64,000 nucleotides of DNA from Sipunculus nudus (lineage: Eukaryota > Annelida > Sipuncula > Golfingiida > Sipunculidae), in contig JAPPUL010000065.1 of the NCBI GenBank assembly GCA_026874595.1, positions 50,272-114,271 of the forward strand, written 5' to 3'. The position numbers were made by a program, and so were the translations under genes. The notes under the pieces were generated by a model that worked only from the letters and a program-made list of their open reading frames with translations, ran no database searches and was not told the origin of the DNA. This document shows, one piece after another, positions 60,922 to 64,000 of the stretch. How positions within the stretch are numbered: position 1 is the stretch's first letter; each line of letters opens with the position of its first letter.

Positions 60922-61083
60922 TCAATCATAAATTTCACGAACAGTATTTGAACTTTCCTCTATAATACTTTCCCCCTCACCCACTTTCTCTTTTTCACCA
61001 CACACCAAGCAAAAATAAATTGCTTTCCCTTGTATCTCTTGTTCGTGATAATTAGAATGCCCACACTTCATTCTCTTTTTCAT
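60922..61083 (-). CDS. small zinc-ribbon protein, 53 aa
   Basis: ATG at 61083 with GAGGT six bases upstream. MKKRMKCGHSNYHEQEIQGK is followed by YFCLVCGEKEK: Cys7/His9 and Cys27/Cys30 could bind zinc. The acidic C-terminus is GEGESIIEESSNTVREIYD. It links ligase and HU genes. Function unknown, perhaps transcription or repair. Confidence 0.6.
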   Translation of the reverse strand: MKKRMKCGHSNYHEQEIQGKAIYFCLVCGEKEKVGEGESIIEESSNTVREIYD

Positions 61084-61097
61084 AAATCTACCTCACT

Positions 61098-62351
61098 TTA
61101 AATTACATTCTCCAGAAGAACTTTTTTATCAAACACACAATCAAAATAACTCTTATCAGTCCTAAAATTCCAACTATTTACAACAGCATGATTAAACCTT
61201 AAACTTTTAGCCGATATACTTTGCCCATCTATCGTAAGCACTTTTCCTAAATAAAAAGGGTTTAAAACTACTTTACCGTCTACTTTATCAGACATTTTTT
61301 CTCGTAGCTCAAAAGGAATTCCCGATACTGTCGCAATCCAGTGTTCCTTCTCTTGATCCCCATCTTGTAAAAATACCGACAACTTGATACCTGCTATTAA
61401 GTTTCTCCACGATTTATTAACAGACGATTCCACAAAACCCGAAATAAAAGCATCTACATCCATCCCTATTGCCTCATTCATTGACCGTTTCAACTTAACT
61501 TGAACACGACGATTTCTTGAATTAGACGCTAAATAAAAAGCATTTATATTCTTAAAGACAAAACCCTCGCCCCCCGAATTAACAAAATTTTCGTAAGCTT
61601 TTATTTTATTATGTCGATAAACTGTCGATAATTCAAAAGGAACTTTATCAAAAAAACAACTATCAAACAAATATTCTAATTTTTCTCGCCGATTTTGATA
61701 CTGGCAACCTTTAAAATCACAATTATTATATTCTAAAATATCAAACACTTTAAATGTTAACGATATCTCTTCTTGTAGATTTAACGCTAAATCACTCGAC
61801 AATATTCCAGCAACAATATTTTGTTCAGTTCGTATTGTCTCTCCCTGTAATTCGTCTAAATAACTTAAATCAACATCGCCTTTCACAACCACTTCAGAAT
61901 CTAATACAAAACTTGTTTCGTGTTCCTTTGCTAAATGAGAACCTAAAAAGACGTTATTATTGTGTTTCAACAATATCTTTTTAGTGTAATCTAAAGGCAA
62001 ATAATCTTTAATTGATATGTTTCTTGAAAAGAAAGTATAACCTTCGGATGGATGATAACAGATTAACATTCTGCATCCGTTATATTTCTTTTCCGCAACC
62101 CAAGAACTCGAAGTCCATAAAATTTCTTTTTCGTATTCTTTTAAATTTTTAAAAGAATACGATAACATCAAAGAATCTAATTGAACCCTTTTCAACAAAC
62201 CCCACGTTACATTGTCTTTCTCTTTAATAGAGTTTATCGCCAAAGCTTTTATATAATCTTGACGCCTTAATTTCTTCTTTCCTTCACCTTGTACAACTAA
62301 AAGTCCTTTCTCTTGACACTTATACTGTAATTCAAGTAACGTTTGTTGCAC
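61098..62351 (-). CDS. ATP-dependent DNA ligase
   Basis: 417-aa ligase that seals nicks. The adenylation motif I is EKKYNGCRM, with nucleophile Lys89 and Asn91 where most ligases have Asp (KxDG). TSFVLDSEVVV is motif III-like, SGGEGFVFKN is motif IV and VQVKLKR is motif V. A C-terminal OB domain (residues about 310-400) has SGFVESSVNKSW and ATVSGIPFELREKM. The N-terminal 60 residues may bind DNA (KGLLVVQGEGKKKLRRQDYI). RNA ligase activity cannot be excluded, but the OB domain fits DNA ligase. Confidence 0.85.
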   Translation of the reverse strand: MQQTLLELQYKCQEKGLLVVQGEGKKKLRRQDYIKALAINSIKEKDNVTWGLLKRVQLDSLMLSYSFKNLKEYEKEILWTSSSWVAEKKYNGCRMLICYHPSEGYTFFSRNISIKDYLPLDYTKKILLKHNNNVFLGSHLAKEHETSFVLDSEVVVKGDVDLSYLDELQGETIRTEQNIVAGILSSDLALNLQEEISLTFKVFDILEYNNCDFKGCQYQNRREKLEYLFDSCFFDKVPFELSTVYRHNKIKAYENFVNSGGEGFVFKNINAFYLASNSRNRRVQVKLKRSMNEAIGMDVDAFISGFVESSVNKSWRNLIAGIKLSVFLQDGDQEKEHWIATVSGIPFELREKMSDKVDGKVVLNPFYLGKVLTIDGQSISAKSLRFNHAVVNSWNFRTDKSYFDCVFDKKVLLENVI

Positions 62352-62363
62352 TAAAACCCGCCT

Positions 62364-63302
62364 TTAAAATCTTTTGGCACTCTTTTTAACAAAACTATCA
62401 ATAGTCGTATTCACACGCTTAACCCATCCCGAAAAAGGCTTCACAAATTTAATTAAGTACGGATTTTTTTCAACGTACTTTTGTAATCGTAATAATCGGT
62501 TCTTTAGCCTAATACCTTCTTGTTCAATTTTTTCAACCCTAGCACCCGAATTAACTAAATTAAAGTAATCTAATAACTTATCGAAAACATCTCCGCCATA
62601 CTTTACCAGATCAGATTGTGTTTGTTTAATTTTTTGAACCACAATCTTAGGATCGGTTATTTTCGCATTTACTTTTAAGAAATCTTTCGCTTTAGCTTTA
62701 TTAACCCAAGTTTCCATTTTCCTCCAAATCGGATTAAATTGATTAATTATTTTTTGAGTTATATTTTTTCGATCCTCTTGTTCATTTCTAAATCTACTCA
62801 TTAAATTAACAACTTCTTTTCGAGCTAATGTTAAAAACTCATAATGTCGTGGTTCTACAATCTTTAAACCGCTAACTTTTTTCAACAACTCAGAATACAA
62901 CTTACCCAATTCGTTTGAAAGTAATTCAACCTCTACTGAATTAGGTGCCTTCTCAATCTCTTTAACAAGAGCTACTTTCTTATCTTGTTGCTGTTTTATC
63001 CACGAACCAACATCTTTAAGAGCTTGTTTTCTAAATTTCTCTGCTTTCTCGGGAGTTTTAAGTCCAGGTCGCATCATAAGTATAGCATCAACTTTTAACC
63101 CTGCTATATGATCCCGTACTCCTTCTCGAAACGTCTGTAAAACAGCCGAGCCCAGTAATTTCATTCCTTTTAGCAAAGCTTGCCTTGGACGTCGTTCAAC
63201 TTCATCTAAATCCTCAAGCTCTAAATCTAATTCATTAAAATATTCCTCACCTATACTATTATCTAGCTTTACCGCCAATTCATCTAAATTTACATTAGCC
63301 AT
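62364..63302 (-). CDS. hypothetical helical protein, 312 aa
   Basis: Nearly all alpha-helix with repeated charged segments (RPRQALLKGMKLLGSAVLQT, KAEKFRKQALKDVGSWIKQQ, GIRLKNRLLRLQKYVEKNPY). The C-terminus is basic. No motif recognised. It could be an internal virion protein or a replication accessory. A strong candidate promoter lies 38-52 bases before the ATG, making it the first gene of a transcript running into the ligase and recombination genes. AGGAG precedes the ATG. Confidence 0.5.
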   Translation of the reverse strand: MANVNLDELAVKLDNSIGEEYFNELDLELEDLDEVERRPRQALLKGMKLLGSAVLQTFREGVRDHIAGLKVDAILMMRPGLKTPEKAEKFRKQALKDVGSWIKQQQDKKVALVKEIEKAPNSVEVELLSNELGKLYSELLKKVSGLKIVEPRHYEFLTLARKEVVNLMSRFRNEQEDRKNITQKIINQFNPIWRKMETWVNKAKAKDFLKVNAKITDPKIVVQKIKQTQSDLVKYGGDVFDKLLDYFNLVNSGARVEKIEQEGIRLKNRLLRLQKYVEKNPYLIKFVKPFSGWVKRVNTTIDSFVKKSAKRF

Positions 63303-63339
63303 TTTTTAAATTCTCCTAGTTTCGGTTACTTTTTTTCTT

Positions 63340-63354
63340 TATATAATATATAAA
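63340..63354 (-). promoter_or_regulatory. candidate phage promoter, 15-base motif (copy 3)
   Basis: Exact match to the copies at 3982 and 32316 on the minus strand. Placed 38-52 bases before the 312-aa gene within a 135-base gene-free gap (63303-63437) that is otherwise A- or T-rich and shows nothing else. Confidence 0.5.
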
Positions 63355-63437
63355 AATCTAAAACACAAAAAACCCAAAAAAACGTCCGAAACCCCCAAAA
63401 TTACAAATTAAATCTCAAAAAATCCAAATTCTCTAAC

Positions 63438-63746
63438 TCAATCAACTCCATTTAACATATAATCACGAATAATTAACGCTAAAACATGATTTATAGTAAC
63501 AGCTCTATCTTTAACAAAAAAATCCACCCAATCGCTATTATTATTCCACAACTTTATCACATCTTCCCGAAAACTTTTTAAATTGTCAAACGCCACGTCA
63601 AGCCAATCAAGTAAATAAATATCTAATAACTTTATAGACAATCGCTCAAAATCGCTATTTCTGTCTAAAATCTCCTTAACTTTTTCAAACGAAAATGCGT
63701 TATATTCTAAAATCTCAAGGTTTAGCACTTGTGTTTTTATTGTCAT
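63438..63746 (-). CDS. hypothetical protein, 102 aa
   Basis: Helical, acidic protein (LSIKLLDIYLLDWLDVAFDN, AVTINHVLALIIRDYMLNGVD). No recognised family. It lies just before the gap with the promoter candidate, so it ends a transcript entering from outside the window. Confidence 0.45.
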   Translation of the reverse strand: MTIKTQVLNLEILEYNAFSFEKVKEILDRNSDFERLSIKLLDIYLLDWLDVAFDNLKSFREDVIKLWNNNSDWVDFFVKDRAVTINHVLALIIRDYMLNGVD

Positions 63747-63772
63747 AACACTTTAAAATCCTTCGTTACTTC

Positions 63773-64000
63773 TTAATTAACTACACTTAAATCACTTAAC
63801 AAAAATCTTTCTTTATAAGAGAAATCCTTTTTCGCATAATTTAAACAATATTTTAAACTGGGTTTTTCATTCTGTTCTAAAAAAACCTCTAAAACGTTCT
63901 TATTTTGTACTTCGCTCGGTAAAGTGTCGCTGCAAAACAAGAACGTTCTATTAAATGTAAAAATAGGTATTATATTTTGTTTCGCATGTAAAGCACATAT
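63773..64000 (-). CDS. hypothetical protein, N-terminus beyond the window
   Basis: An open minus-strand frame runs from the window edge to a TAA at 63773-63775, giving at least 75 C-terminal residues (for example QNIIPIFTFNRTFLFCSD and FSYKERFLLSDLSVVN). The other two minus frames close within about 50 bases of the edge. Function not recognised. Confidence 0.5.
   Translation of the reverse strand: MCALHAKQNIIPIFTFNRTFLFCSDTLPSEVQNKNVLEVFLEQNEKPSLKYCLNYAKKDFSYKERFLLSDLSVVN

Overview
The window is a contiguous piece of the genome of a large, AT-rich, contractile-tailed (myovirus-type) bacteriophage. The evidence is a complete set of T4-like and P2-like structural genes (portal, large terminase, HK97-fold capsid protein, prohead protease with scaffold, sheath, tube, tape measure, gp25, OB-fold spike, PAAR tip, gpJ/gp6 and gpI wedge proteins, long fibre) alongside its own replication, recombination and nucleotide-metabolism genes. 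All genes I accept lie on the minus strand, so transcription runs from position 64000 towards 1. Packing is tight, with many ATGA or TAATG overlaps. No stretch above 300 bases lacks a gene, and I saw no tRNA, rRNA, CRISPR array or insertion sequence. Both ends are open: a gene is cut at 64000 and a dUTPase is cut at position 1. Good Shine-Dalgarno sequences (AGGAG type) precede many genes. A predicted secreted outer-membrane beta-barrel suggests a diderm host. The host species cannot be named from the sequence.

Layout in transcription order. 64-54 kb is a replication and recombination block: a helical protein, ATP-dependent ligase, a small zinc protein, two HU-like proteins, an SSB-like protein, a RuvC-like resolvase, a RecA/UvsX recombinase, a Rad50-type ATPase split into three genes, and Mre11. 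54-51 kb holds a B12-type ribonucleotide reductase and the TOPRIM half of a primase. 51-41 kb is a baseplate-wedge and fibre block: gpJ/gp6-like, a gpI-like protein carrying a rubredoxin domain, fibre genes and membrane proteins. 41-32 kb is the replisome: FEN nuclease, SF2 helicase, DnaB, the primase zinc domain, and PolA interrupted by an intein. 32-25 kb has the outer-membrane protein, a sigma-like factor, terminase and portal. 25-20 kb is the head module. 20-4 kb is neck, tail, lysis and spike, including a SWIM zinc-finger protein interrupted by an intein. 4-0 kb is accessory: two duplicated ankyrin proteins, an orphan gene, a HEAT-repeat DNA methyltransferase and dUTPase.

How it fits together. 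A phage sigma-like factor beside the terminase genes, and a 15-base AT-only motif repeated exactly at three gene starts with looser copies at two more, suggest phage-specific promoters. The baseplate genes are divided between two blocks separated by the replisome. Several proteins that are normally one chain are divided into separate genes (Rad50, primase, and the spike as OB, beta-helix and tip). Two others are interrupted by inteins at functional-site residues. The most unusual items are the rubredoxin domain in a baseplate protein, the three-gene Rad50, and the intein whose first cysteine stands in for a zinc ligand of its SWIM host protein.
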